Part shown: in pieces, positions 35,154-43,562 of the stretch
Numbering within the stretch: the first letter of the stretch is position 1
Layout: every line of letters starts with the position of its first letter
Source of the DNA: Streptomyces sp. WZ-12
GTDB lineage: Bacteria > Actinomycetota > Actinomycetes > Streptomycetales > Streptomycetaceae
DNA: 64,000 nt
Direction of reading: 5' to 3'
Assembly: GCF_028898845.1 (NCBI RefSeq)
Contig: NZ_CP118574.1
Location: forward strand, 1,240,001-1,304,000
Notes under the pieces: generated by a model
The model's input: only the letters and a program-made list of their open reading frames with translations
Told to the model about the DNA's origin: nothing
The model's database searches: none
Program-made: the position numbers and the translations under genes

Positions 35154-35408
35154 TCACGGGCTCACCCCGTCGAAGCCGTACCGCAGGGGCTCGCTCTTCA
35201 CCTTGAGGTCGCGGCGGTAGATGTGCAGCGCCGCGATCTGCATGCCCTCGGGGGCACTCTCCACCCGACAGGGATGGCTCACCTGGAGCACGCTCGGCCG
35301 ACCGGTCAGTTGCAGCCGCACCCCGTCGGCGGGCCCTCCGGTCAGCACTGCCGTCTCCCAGTGCGCCGCGTCCGTCATCGCGCCCTGCACCAACTTCGTT
35401 TCGTCCAT
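35154..35408 (-). CDS. Small hypothetical protein
   Basis: 84 residues from the ATG at 35408 (a GTG at 35417 is an alternative). The sequence has a GGPADGVRLQL motif and a conserved-looking middle (VSHPCRVESAPEGMQIAALHIYRRD) with no TM helix. I do not recognise the family. No SD is visible, so the transcript may be leaderless. A TTGCGCAA palindrome lies 18 bases upstream. It is flanked by tatA and a membrane protein with a TTA codon, neither of which points to a role. Confidence 0.6.
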   Translation of the reverse strand: MDETKLVQGAMTDAAHWETAVLTGGPADGVRLQLTGRPSVLQVSHPCRVESAPEGMQIAALHIYRRDLKVKSEPLRYGFDGVSP

Positions 35409-35563
35409 GAGCAACACTTTAGGGATTGCGCAACCAGGGAACCATCAAGGAGCGCGCCGCGTTGTCTGAGCGGTGGCCGCCCCCCGTTCACCGCCCGGGC
35501 GACGCGGCCGGCAAGCGGGCCGGGCCCCCGGGCAATTGACCCTCAACCCATCGGGGATGACAC

Positions 35564-36388
35564 GTGCACCACAACGACCGCTTAACGGCCCAGGACGCTC
35601 TCGCCTTCGAGCGCACCCTGGACCAGGCCCTCAACTCCCCGGACCTCAGAGCCGCGTTGTCCCGCACCGCCGGTTCGGTCAACGCCGAGCAGCTGCGCAG
35701 CGCGGCGCTGCAGTCCCGTGACACCCTGGCCGCCACGGCGGCCTCGGAACACCGCGAGCTGCTCCGGCTGCGCACCGCCTCGGCCGACGCGCCCGCCAGC
35801 GTCGTCCCCTCGCCGTCCGGCGTCGGCACGACCTCCCGGAGCGGTGGACTGCTGCCCGCGCTGGGGGTGTTGATACCAGGGCTGGCCACCACCGCCGCGG
35901 CCGTCTTCCTGTTGTTCGGCTTCGGGCTGCGCGCCGTGGCCCCGTCCTCCCTCGCCGACAACCTGATCACGGCGGGCTGGACGTCCGCCGGGGTCGCCGT
36001 CGTCGCGACCCTGGTCGGGCTGGTCTGGCTGCTGACGACGGCCGCCCGCAACCGCGCCGGCGACGCCTCCGCCGAGTCCGACCCGGCGGCCGCCCGGGCG
36101 CACGAGGTCTGGCAACTGGCCCTGTTGGAGCGGGGGATCATGCCGTTCCTGCTCGGTCGGATCGACGCCGCGGTGCGCGGTGTGCCGGCCGCCGAGCGCC
36201 CGGCGCTCCCCCGCCCGGCCGCGGCCGGCGTGGTCGGCGGCGCGGGCGAGGGGCGTCCGGCGCCGGCCGACGGTCCGGGCTTCAGCTCGCCCGACTTCGC
36301 CAGCCCGGATTTCGCCAGCCCCGACTTCGCCGGCCCGGATTACGGCCGGCCGGGCTTCACCGGGCCGTCGGCGTCCGACTCCCCGTGA
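35564..36388 (+). CDS. Two-TM protein with SPDFA repeats and a TTA codon
   Basis: A 274-residue protein of unknown function: a helical start (residues 1-75), two TM helices (about 95-118 and 135-158), a soluble middle, then a C-terminal repeat of SPDFA units (residues about 241-262, shifting to GPDYG and RPGFTG). Both ends are probably cytosolic. Codon 7 is TTA (35582-35584), so its translation may depend on the bldA tRNA and be limited to later growth. GTG at 35564 is the start. A strong hairpin terminator follows. Confidence 0.75.
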   Translation: MHHNDRLTAQDALAFERTLDQALNSPDLRAALSRTAGSVNAEQLRSAALQSRDTLAATAASEHRELLRLRTASADAPASVVPSPSGVGTTSRSGGLLPALGVLIPGLATTAAAVFLLFGFGLRAVAPSSLADNLITAGWTSAGVAVVATLVGLVWLLTTAARNRAGDASAESDPAAARAHEVWQLALLERGIMPFLLGRIDAAVRGVPAAERPALPRPAAAGVVGGAGEGRPAPADGPGFSSPDFASPDFASPDFAGPDYGRPGFTGPSASDSP

Positions 36389-36391
36389 TGC

Positions 36392-36420
36392 GCGCCGCCG
36401 GGGAAGCCCCCCGGCGGCGC
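36392..36420. terminator. Strong bidirectional hairpin terminator
   Basis: Perfect 12-base arms GCGCCGCCGGGG (36392-36403) and CCCCGGCGGCGC (36409-36420) around a 5-base loop, 3 bases after the stop of the SPDFA protein and 22 bases from the stop of the convergent TerD-like gene. No T-tract. Confidence 0.7.
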
Positions 36421-36442
36421 CGCACCGTCCGGGCCGGGCACC

Positions 36443-37024
36443 TCACAGATGCGCGACGACGGCGGGTATCAGGTCCTCGAACGTCCGCCCCTGGGCGGGC
36501 GCGCCGATCGCGGCCATCTCCCAACCGCCGCCCGACCGGAAGACCTTGGCCATGATCTGGGCGGTGTGCGAGCCGCCGGCGGAGAGGGTGTAGCGGGCCA
36601 GCTCCTGGCCACTGGCCTCGTCGAGCAGGCGGCAGAAGGCGTTCTCCACCTCCTGGAAGGTCTGCCCGGTGAAGGAGTTGACGGTGAAGACGATCTGGTC
36701 GACGTGGGCCGGCACCCGCTGGAGGTCGACCAGGATCGACTCGTCGTCGCCGCCCTGACCGGCGCCGCCGACGAGGTTGTCGCCGGTGTGCCGCACCGAA
36801 CCGTCGTCGCTCACCAGGTGGTTGAAGAAGACGACGTCGACGGGCTGCTGGCCGGCGAAGAGCACGGCCGAGGCGTCGAGGTCGATCTCGCGGGCGGTGA
36901 GTCGGGCGAGGAAGCCCTTGCGGCGGGCGGCCTGCCAGCCCAGGCCCATCCGGACCACACTCAACGAGCCGCCGTCGGCCTTGCTCAGGCTGACCTTCTG
37001 GCCCTTGCTCAAGTTCACACTCAT
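36443..37024 (-). CDS. TerD-family stress protein
   Basis: A 193-residue TerD-domain protein: MSVNLSKGQKVSLSK start, the acidic calcium-binding block DDGSVRHTGDNLVGG and GGDDESILVDL, then VFTVNSFTGQTF and the C-terminal ELARYTLSAGGSHTA. TerD proteins bind calcium and belong to tellurite and general stress systems; Streptomyces carries many copies. The ATG at 37024 is preferred over 37036 since GGGGA precedes it and the family starts there. Upstream lies an inverted repeat at 37080-37100. No terB/terC gene is adjacent. Confidence 0.92.
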   Translation of the reverse strand: MSVNLSKGQKVSLSKADGGSLSVVRMGLGWQAARRKGFLARLTAREIDLDASAVLFAGQQPVDVVFFNHLVSDDGSVRHTGDNLVGGAGQGGDDESILVDLQRVPAHVDQIVFTVNSFTGQTFQEVENAFCRLLDEASGQELARYTLSAGGSHTAQIMAKVFRSGGGWEMAAIGAPAQGRTFEDLIPAVVAHL

Positions 37025-37079
37025 CTGATTCCCCATATGTCGGTCTCCCCAGGAAACGGACGCGCCGGCACGGCAGTTC

Positions 37080-37100
37080 CGGATTCCGTCGACGAATCCG
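37080..37100. promoter_or_regulatory. Inverted repeat before the TerD gene
   Basis: Arms CGGATTC (37080-37086) and GAATCCG (37094-37100) around CGTCGAC, 56 bases upstream of the TerD-family start. Possible operator; no cognate regulator is visible nearby. Confidence 0.35.
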
Positions 37101-37170
37101 CGATCCCTGTCACGCGCGAAACGGACATACTGGGACGGAGTTGGCCATTGACGGCCGGGCCGGCGCGCGC

Positions 37171-37437
37171 TCAGTCGCGGGAATTACCGAACAGCAACCG
37201 GTAGATGATGAGCAGGACCAGGGCACCGGCGATGGCCGCGACCCAGGTGGCGACGTCGAAGAAGTTGTGCGCGATCGGCCGGTGCAGGAACTTCGCCGAC
37301 AGCCAACCGCCGATGAACGAACCGGCGATGCCGATGAGCGTGGTGCCCACCAGCCCGCCGGGGTCCCGCCCAGGAAGCAGGAACTTGGCTATCGCCCCGG
37401 CCAGGAGCCCGAGCACGATCCAACTGATGATGCCCAC
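37171..37437 (-). CDS. GlsB/YeaQ/YmgE-family membrane stress protein
   Basis: An 88-residue protein with three TM segments and the glycine-rich family pattern: GIISWIVLGLLAGAIAKFLLPG, GGLVGTTLIGIAGSFIGGWL, and a last helix VAAIAGALVLLIIYRLLFG. The family (transglycosylase-associated/GlsB) is linked to general stress but has no proven activity. The GTG at 37437 has GGGAGGA upstream. A neighbouring TerD gene on the same strand gives a stress context. Confidence 0.9.
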   Translation of the reverse strand: MGIISWIVLGLLAGAIAKFLLPGRDPGGLVGTTLIGIAGSFIGGWLSAKFLHRPIAHNFFDVATWVAAIAGALVLLIIYRLLFGNSRD

Positions 37438-37619
37438 GGGACATCCTCCCCTCGGTGGTGGGTACGCAGGTCGTTGTGTACCCAGATCGTTGTGTGCGGC
37501 GGTCGTTGGGTGAGCGGTCGTCGGCCACGGACGCCGTGGACAAGGACGCCGCCGGGTACCGGCACCGTTGCCTCGGGGACGCCCGGTGAACGGCCGCCGC
37601 CGTCGCACGCTCGCGAAAA

Positions 37620-37635
37620 TCTACATCACTGTAGA
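37620..37635. promoter_or_regulatory. TCTACA-N4-TGTAGA operator, copy 2
   Basis: Arms TCTACA (37620-37625) and TGTAGA (37630-37635) around TCAC, identical in half-sites and spacing to the palindrome at 14102-14117. It lies 78 bases upstream of the alcohol-dehydrogenase start. Two such sites in promoters suggest one regulator controls both genes. Confidence 0.6.
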
Positions 37636-37712
37636 AGTTGGCCGCGCGCGATCCGGCCAGGACCTGCGGCACCGCGTTTGCCGGGGCGTCGGGCCGGCGG
37701 GAGGCTGGGGGT

Positions 37713-38759
37713 ATGGCGGGCGCCGGGCTCCCGGAGACGTTGTCCGGGTGGGCCGTTGAGCGGCCGGGGCCGATGGCCTCGGGACCGCTGACGGCGGTGC
37801 GCCGCCCCGTTCCGGTGCCCGGTCCCGGAGAACTGCTGGTGAGGGTGGAGGCTTGCGGTGTCTGTCGTACGGATCTGCATCTCGCTGAGGGTGATCTTCC
37901 GCCGCACCGGCCGGGCACCATACCGGGACACGAGATCGTGGGGCGGGTGGTGGCCGCGGGTCCGGCGGTGACGCGTTTCCGGGTCGGCGACCGGGCGGGC
38001 GGCGCCTGGCTCCGCGCCACCTGCGGCGAGTGCCGCTACTGCCGGTCCGGCGCCGAGAACCTCTGCCCCGCCTCGCGGTACACCGGGTGGGACGCGGACG
38101 GCGGATTCGCCGACCTGACCCTGCTGCCGGCCGACTACTCCTACCCGCTGCCGGAGTCCCAAGACGCCAAGACGCTGGCCCCGTTGCTGTGCGCCGGGAT
38201 CATCGGCTACCGGGCGCTGCGACGGTCCGCGCTGCCACCGGGCGGGCGGCTGGGCATCTACGGCTTCGGCGGCTCGGCCCACCTGGCGGCCCAGGTGGCG
38301 GTGGCCGAGGGGGCCCGGGTGCACGTGCTCACCCGGTCCCCGCAGGCGCGCGAACTGGCCCGCGCCCTGGGCGCGATGTCGGTCGGCGACGCCTACGACC
38401 GGCCGCCCGAACCGCTGGACTCGGCGATCCTCTTCGCGCCGGTGGGTGAGTTGGTACCGGTGGCACTGGCGGCGCTGGACCGCTCCGGGACGCTCGCGGT
38501 GGCCGGCATCCACCTCACCGACGTCCCCCCGCTCGACTACCAGGAACACCTCTTCTACGAGCGGAACTTGCGCAGCGTGACCGCCAACACCCGGCTCGAC
38601 GGGCGGGAGTTCCTCCGGACCGCCGCGCGCATCGGCATCCGGGTCAGCACCATGCGGTATCCGCTGGGCCGCGCCCCCGAGGCGCTCGCCGACCTCGCGG
38701 GCGACCGGGTGCAGGGGGCGGCGGTGCTGGTGCCGGACGGGGAGTTCAGCCCGTCGTGA
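37713..38759 (+). CDS. Zinc-dependent alcohol dehydrogenase
   Basis: A 348-residue MDR-family dehydrogenase. Catalytic zinc ligands are in CGVCRTDLH and GHE, and the structural zinc site has four cysteines in [15 protein letters not shown]. The Rossmann motif is [13 protein letters not shown]. Such enzymes interconvert alcohols and aldehydes with NAD(P)H. The first Ala of [10 protein letters not shown] departs from the usual GxGxxG, but the motif is recognisable. The ATG at 37713 follows GGGAGG. The promoter carries the palindrome shared with the COG4705 gene. The final 14 bases overlap the convergent YjbR-like gene. Confidence 0.9.
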   Translation: MAGAGLPETLSGWAVERPGPMASGPLTAVRRPVPVPGPGELLVRVEACGVCRTDLHLAEGDLPPHRPGTIPGHEIVGRVVAAGPAVTRFRVGDRAGGAWLRATCGECRYCRSGAENLCPASRYTGWDADGGFADLTLLPADYSYPLPESQDAKTLAPLLCAGIIGYRALRRSALPPGGRLGIYGFGGSAHLAAQVAVAEGARVHVLTRSPQARELARALGAMSVGDAYDRPPEPLDSAILFAPVGELVPVALAALDRSGTLAVAGIHLTDVPPLDYQEHLFYERNLRSVTANTRLDGREFLRTAARIGIRVSTMRYPLGRAPEALADLAGDRVQGAAVLVPDGEFSPS

Positions 38760-39120
38760 GATAGGCCGCGACGAGGTCGGCGGGGGCCGCCTGCTTCCAG
38801 GAGTCGACGAGGATGTCGCGGAGCTCGTCCCGGTCGTCGAGGGCGGCCAGCCGCACCCGGACCCAGTGCGAACCCGCCTCGTGCGGCGGCACCCAGAACT
38901 TCGCCGGCTCCGCCGCGATCAGTTCACCGCGCTCGTGGAGGGGGCACCGCACCGCGAACGAGGTCTCGTCGTCGGGCACGGTCAGGAACATCTTCCCGGC
39001 GACCCGGAAGGTGGGCATGCTCCACGCCTCCTTCTCCACGGTCTGCGGGAGGGAGAGCGCGATGCGGCGGACGTCGCGGGAGTCGAGCCCGGAGCCGGCG
39101 CCGGAGGCGGTCGTGGTCAC
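38746..39120 (-). CDS. MmcQ/YjbR-family protein
   Basis: A 124-residue small protein of the YjbR (CyaY-like) DNA-binding fold: [44 protein letters not shown], then [19 protein letters not shown]. The family's role is unproven. The GTG at 39120 has GGTGAG directly upstream; the longer frame to 39222 has no family similarity. Its 3-prime end overlaps the convergent alcohol-dehydrogenase gene by 14 bases. Confidence 0.85.
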   Translation of the reverse strand: MTTTASGAGSGLDSRDVRRIALSLPQTVEKEAWSMPTFRVAGKMFLTVPDDETSFAVRCPLHERGELIAAEPAKFWVPPHEAGSHWVRVRLAALDDRDELRDILVDSWKQAAPADLVAAYLTTG

Positions 39121-39215
39121 CTCACCAGGGTACGACCCGATGATCTCCGCCGGAGGGGCGGCGGAGCGCCGCCCGGAGCCGCGGAGCGCGACCCCGGTGC
39201 GGCGGCCGCGGGGGT

Positions 39216-40676
39216 TCACCACGGGGACGGGGCGTAGTCCTTGAGGAAGCAGCCGTGCAGGTCCTCGCCCTGTTCACCGCGGACGATCGGGTCGTAGACC
39301 CGGGCCGCGCCGTCCACCAGGTCCAGCGGGGCGTGGAAGCCCTCGTCGGCCAGCCGCATCTTCTCCGGGTGCGGGCGCTCGTCGGTGATCCAGCCGGTGT
39401 CGACCGCGGTCATCAGGATGCCGTCGGTCTCCAGCATCTCGCGGGCGCTGGTGCGGGTGAGCATGTTGAGCGCGGCCTTGGCCATGTTGGTGTGCGGGTG
39501 GCCGGCCCCCTTGTAGCCGCGGCTGAACTGGCCCTCCATCGCGGAGACGTTGACCACGTACTTGCGCCGGGCCGGGGAGCCGGCCAGCGCCGGACGCAAC
39601 TTGCTGACCAGGAGGAACGGCGCGGTCATGTTGCAGAGCTGGACCTCCAGCAGCTCCACCGGGTCGACCTCGTCCACCTTGTGTATCCAGCTGTTGCGCG
39701 CGTGCAGATCGGGCACCAGCCCGCCGGCGTCGATCGCGGTGCCCGCCTCGATCCGGGCCGGCGAGGCCGAACCGCTGGTCAGGGCGAGGGCGGTGAGGTG
39801 CTCGGCGGTCATCGGGTCGGCCTCGCCGGCCGTTATGGCCGGCAGTTCGGGGGCCCCGCTGCCGAAGCGGCCCAGGATGACCGGGGTGGGCAACTCCCCC
39901 GCGGGCAGCGGCGCGGACTCGGCCTCCACCAGCTTGCGGTACGCCTCGGGCGAACGGCGCACGGTCTGCGCGGCGTTGTTGATCAGGATGTCCAACGGGC
40001 CCTCGGCGCGCACCGACTCGGCGAGCGAGAGGACCTGCGCCGGGTCGCGCAGATCGATCCCGACGATCTTCAGCCGGTGCAGCCACTCCGCGCTGTCCGG
40101 CATCGCCGCGAAGCGCCGGACCGCGTCGTTGGGGAAGCGGGTGGTGATGGTGGTGTGTGCGCCGTCCCGCAGCAGGCGGAGCGCGATGTACATGCCGATC
40201 TTGGCGCGGCCCCCGGTGAGCAGCGCGCGCCGCCCCGTGAGGTCCGTCCTGGCCTCCCGGCGGGCCCGGTTCTCCTCCGCGCAGGACGGGCAGAGCTGGT
40301 GGTAGAACGCGTCGACCTCGACGTACCGGTCCTTGCAGACGTAGCAGGAGCGGGGCCGCTCCAGGATGCCGGCGAGCTCCGTGCTCACCGAACTGGCCAG
40401 CGCGCGGCCCATCGTCTCGTCGTCGATCCGGTCCGCGGCGCCGGTGGCGGTGGCCTCGGTGACGGCCTTGTCGTGGGCGGTCTTGGCGGCCCGGCGCTCC
40501 TGCCGGCGGCGCCGCTTGACCTCGCGGAAGACGCCGGCGGTGGCGCGTCGTATGGCGATCGCGTCGGGGTGGTCCAGCGGCAGGGTGTCGAGCTCCTCCA
40601 ACACGCCGAGGCAGATCGCCATCCGCTCCGCGTCGATGCCTACGCCCTCGGCCCGGCCTTCTTCGGTCACCGTCAT
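39216..40676 (-). CDS. SDR oxidoreductase with N-terminal zinc ribbon
   Basis: A 486-residue protein in three parts: a charged helical start (residues 1-105), a zinc ribbon Cys111-x2-Cys114 and Cys129-x2-Cys132, and an SDR Rossmann domain (about 142-480) with TGGRAKIGMYIA and NNAAQTV. The catalytic set is atypical: Ser378 (NVSAMEG) and Lys400 (TNMAK) are present, but the position four before the lysine is Thr396, not Tyr; a Tyr388 lies eight residues earlier. It may be a non-canonical or inactive SDR with a binding role. It is divergent from the Trypco1-type gene with a shared promoter carrying inverted repeats. Confidence 0.82.
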   Translation of the reverse strand: MTVTEEGRAEGVGIDAERMAICLGVLEELDTLPLDHPDAIAIRRATAGVFREVKRRRRQERRAAKTAHDKAVTEATATGAADRIDDETMGRALASSVSTELAGILERPRSCYVCKDRYVEVDAFYHQLCPSCAEENRARREARTDLTGRRALLTGGRAKIGMYIALRLLRDGAHTTITTRFPNDAVRRFAAMPDSAEWLHRLKIVGIDLRDPAQVLSLAESVRAEGPLDILINNAAQTVRRSPEAYRKLVEAESAPLPAGELPTPVILGRFGSGAPELPAITAGEADPMTAEHLTALALTSGSASPARIEAGTAIDAGGLVPDLHARNSWIHKVDEVDPVELLEVQLCNMTAPFLLVSKLRPALAGSPARRKYVVNVSAMEGQFSRGYKGAGHPHTNMAKAALNMLTRTSAREMLETDGILMTAVDTGWITDERPHPEKMRLADEGFHAPLDLVDGAARVYDPIVRGEQGEDLHGCFLKDYAPSPW

Positions 40677-40763
40677 CGCCGCTGCCGCTTTCCTGGGTTC
40701 GTACGGTCTCGCCAGGCCGGCCGCCTCCGGCCCTCAAACCCTGTTCGAGCTTCGGCGGAACTT

Positions 40764-40879
40764 TACGTAGCGGCGGGCGCCTCCGCCAAACCGAGGGCGA
40801 GGAGGGGGCGGACGCGCGGGGCGGGAGCGCGGGCCGGGCGGCCACCCGCCCTCGCGGAACGTAGCCGCCTTGCTACGTA
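40764..40879. promoter_or_regulatory. TACGTAGC / GCTACGTA inverted repeats in divergent promoter
   Basis: ACGTAGC (40859-40865) and GCTACGT (40872-40878) form an inverted repeat around CGCCTT. A further half-site TACGTAGC lies at 40764-40771. The gap between the zinc-ribbon SDR and the Trypco1-type gene is 270 bases and contains no gene. The layout fits a regulator that controls both directions. Confidence 0.45.
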
Positions 40880-40946
40880 CGGAAGTTGTCCGCGTGGCCC
40901 CGGTGTTCGGCCCGTTCCCCCCGCCTGATCGCGGGCGATCGGCACA

Positions 40947-41297
40947 ATGGGGACCGTGCCGAATCACGCTGAACTCACGCTCGCCGATGGGACATCCATC
41001 CGCTTGGAGCTCGCGCCGGCGCAGGGTGCGCCCGGTCCGCCCGAGACCGCGGAAGACGCCTTCCTCGGGCTGGGAAAGGCGCCCGTCACGGCCGCGCTGC
41101 GCACCACGCTCCACCCCCTGGGCCAGTTGCTCCAGGAGATCCATGACGCGGTCACCACCGCCGAGCGGCTCCCGCCCGAGATGTCGGTGCAGTTCGGGGT
41201 GCAGATCGGCCAGGACCTCAAGCTGGGCATCGTCGGGGCCAACGGGCGGGCGTCCCTGACGGTCACCGCCACCTGGCGGCCGCAGCAGACGGAGTGA
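40947..41297 (+). CDS. CU044_2847-like small protein (Trypco1-type domain)
   Basis: A 116-residue protein with the pattern of the CU044_2847/Trypsin-co-occurring domain 1 family: a beta-rich start (HAELTLADGTSIRLELA), a helix (LGQLLQEIHDAVTT) and a C-terminal beta pair (MSVQFGVQIGQDLKLGIVGANGRASLTVTATW). Such domains were described beside trypsin-like effectors in predicted conflict systems. A trypsin-like protease gene lies 9 kb away (49847-50794), not adjacent. A GTG at 40956 is an alternative start. Its function is unproven. Confidence 0.7.
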   Translation: MGTVPNHAELTLADGTSIRLELAPAQGAPGPPETAEDAFLGLGKAPVTAALRTTLHPLGQLLQEIHDAVTTAERLPPEMSVQFGVQIGQDLKLGIVGANGRASLTVTATWRPQQTE

Positions 41298-41399
41298 GGC
41301 CGCCGTCGCGGGCCTTCCGGGCCGGTGTCCGGCGGGCCTGCTGGTCGACGCCCGGCGGCGTAACGTCAACACTGTGCCGTGGCTGTGGGCAGGTGCACC

Positions 41400-43505
41400 G
41401 TGACGACGACCCGTGGGGCCGGGGAGGTCTCGCTGGGGCAGGAGTTGCTGCGGGCGATGGCGGACACCGGGGCCTCGGCCGTCATGGTCTACGAGCTGGC
41501 CCCGGACACCCCGGTGCTGCGGCTGACGGCGCTGAGCGGGCTCCCGCCGCCGGTGCTGGCCCCCTGGCGTCGGATCGCGCTGGCGGCACCGATCCCGGTC
41601 GCGGTGGCCGCGCGCCGGCAGTGCCTGGTGTGGGCGGCCGGCCACCAGCAGTTGGCCCGGGACTTTCCCCGGACGGCGGTGGCGCTGCCGTACGACTTCG
41701 CGCTGGGTGCGGCGCCGCTGGACGACGGGTCCGGGTGCCGGGGCGCGGCGGTGCTGCTGTGGCCGGCGGGGCACCCGCCGGAGCTGTCGCCCGCCGAGCG
41801 CGCCGCGTTCGCGGCCGCCTGTCGGCGGCTGGCCGCGCTGTTGCCCGTGGGGCGGAGCCCGGACGGGCCGCTGGTGGTACCGAAGCCCCCGGCCCGTATC
41901 GCCGGTCCGGACGAGGCGCGGGCCGCGGTGGACTTCGTGGAGCGACTGCCGGGCGGCGGCTGTGCGCTCGATCTGGAGGGGCGGATCACGATGCTCAGCA
42001 CCGGAGCGACGGAGCTGCTGGGCGCGGGGCCGGGGCAGTTGTTGGGCGCGCGGCCGTGGGAGGCACTGCCGTGGCTCGGCGGCCCGGTCTTCGAGGACCG
42101 GTGTCGGGCCGCGGTGCTCAGCCGCCGGCCCGCCTCGTTCACCGCCTGCCGGCCGCCGGAGCAGTGGTTGACGTTCCGGCTGTTCCCGGACGGCCGGGGG
42201 GTGAGCGTGTGGTTCGGCGCCGCGGACGAGGAGCAGGACCCGGCCGCGCGCTGGCCGGCGGAGGTGCTGCCGGTGCGGGCCACGCAGATGTACCACGTGC
42301 TGCACCTGGCGGCGGCGCTCACCGAGACGGTGGGCGTCCAGGACGTCACGGACCTGTTCGCGGAGCAGATCGTGCCGGCGTTCGGCGCCCAGGGGATGTT
42401 GATGTACGCGGCGGAGGCGGGCCGGCTGCGGACCGTCGGTCAGCGCGGCTACCCGGAGGAGGCCGTGGAGGCGTTCGAGGGCATCCCGTTGAGCACCGCG
42501 CAGAGTCCCGCGGTGCGCGCCCTGGCCACCGGCGAGCCGAGCTTCTTCAGCTCCCTGGAGGAGACCGAGCGGCAGTTCCCCGGGCTGGGGAAGCTGACCG
42601 GGATGGCGGCCCGGGCGGTGCTGCCGCTGATCGTCTCCGGCCGCCCGGTCGGCTGCTGCATCCTGGCCTACCGACATCCGCGGACCTTCACCCCGGAGGA
42701 GCGCCAGGTGCTGACCTCGCTGGCCGGGCTGATGGCGCAGGCCCTGGACCGGGCGTTCCTCTACGACGCCAAGCAGCAGTTGGCGCACGAGTTGCAGGCG
42801 GGGCTGCTGCCGCGCGGGCTGCCGCCGGTGAAGGGGCTGTCGGTCGCCGCGCGCTATCTGCCGTCGACCCGCGGGATGGACATCGGCGGCGACTTCTACG
42901 ACCTGATCCGGCTCGGCGCGCACCAGGTGGCCGCGGTCATCGGTGACGTCCAGGGGCACAATGCGGCGGCCGCCGCGCTGATGGGCCAGGCCCGCACCGC
43001 GGTGCACGCCTACGCGACGGCCGGCGCGGCGCCGGACGAGGTGCTGGCGCGCACCAACCGGCTGCTGGCCGACCTGGACCCGGACCTGTTCACCAGCTGC
43101 CTCTACGTCCACCTCGATCTGCGCACCCACCTGGCCTGGCTGGCCAGCGCCGGCCATCCGCCGCCGGTGCTGCGCCATCCCGACGGGCCCGCGGACGTGC
43201 TGCGGGTGCCGCCCGGCATGCTGCTGGGCGTGGCGCACGGGACCCGTTACTCGGCCACCACGGTCGCCCTGCCGCCCGGTGCGGTGCTGGCGCTCTACAC
43301 CGACGGGCTGGTCGAGCGGCCGGGCGCGGACCTGGACGACGGGGTGGCGGCACTGGCCGCGGACCTCGCCGCGGCGGGGCCGGTGGACCTCGACTGCCTC
43401 GCCAACGCCGTCCTGACCCGGCGCGGCATCCATGCCGAGCGGCTGGACGACGTGGCGCTGCTGCTGCTCTCGCCGACGGACGACGGGCGGGGTGAGGGCG
43501 GATGA
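41400..43505 (+). CDS. Multi-sensor (GAF/PAS/GAF) SpoIIE PP2C phosphatase
   Basis: A 701-residue soluble protein: an N-terminal GAF-like domain (residues about 10-150), a PAS-like domain (about 175-280, FVERLPGGGCALDLEGRITMLS), a GAF domain (about 305-460) and a SpoIIE phosphatase domain (about 480-700) with GGDFYDLIRLG, GDVQGHNAAAAAL, LASAGHPPPVLR, LALYTDGLVERPG and LDDVALLLL. Metal-site aspartates are intact. It probably dephosphorylates a STAS anti-anti-sigma factor in response to a small molecule. Start: the GTG at 41400 is best placed; an in-frame GTG at 41379 is an alternative. Confidence 0.9.
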   Translation: MTTTRGAGEVSLGQELLRAMADTGASAVMVYELAPDTPVLRLTALSGLPPPVLAPWRRIALAAPIPVAVAARRQCLVWAAGHQQLARDFPRTAVALPYDFALGAAPLDDGSGCRGAAVLLWPAGHPPELSPAERAAFAAACRRLAALLPVGRSPDGPLVVPKPPARIAGPDEARAAVDFVERLPGGGCALDLEGRITMLSTGATELLGAGPGQLLGARPWEALPWLGGPVFEDRCRAAVLSRRPASFTACRPPEQWLTFRLFPDGRGVSVWFGAADEEQDPAARWPAEVLPVRATQMYHVLHLAAALTETVGVQDVTDLFAEQIVPAFGAQGMLMYAAEAGRLRTVGQRGYPEEAVEAFEGIPLSTAQSPAVRALATGEPSFFSSLEETERQFPGLGKLTGMAARAVLPLIVSGRPVGCCILAYRHPRTFTPEERQVLTSLAGLMAQALDRAFLYDAKQQLAHELQAGLLPRGLPPVKGLSVAARYLPSTRGMDIGGDFYDLIRLGAHQVAAVIGDVQGHNAAAAALMGQARTAVHAYATAGAAPDEVLARTNRLLADLDPDLFTSCLYVHLDLRTHLAWLASAGHPPPVLRHPDGPADVLRVPPGMLLGVAHGTRYSATTVALPPGAVLALYTDGLVERPGADLDDGVAALAADLAAAGPVDLDCLANAVLTRRGIHAERLDDVALLLLSPTDDGRGEGG

Positions 43506-43562
43506 CCCGGTATACCGGGGTGCGGCGCGCCGGTGGGCGGCGCCCGGAGAGGAGCGGCGCGG

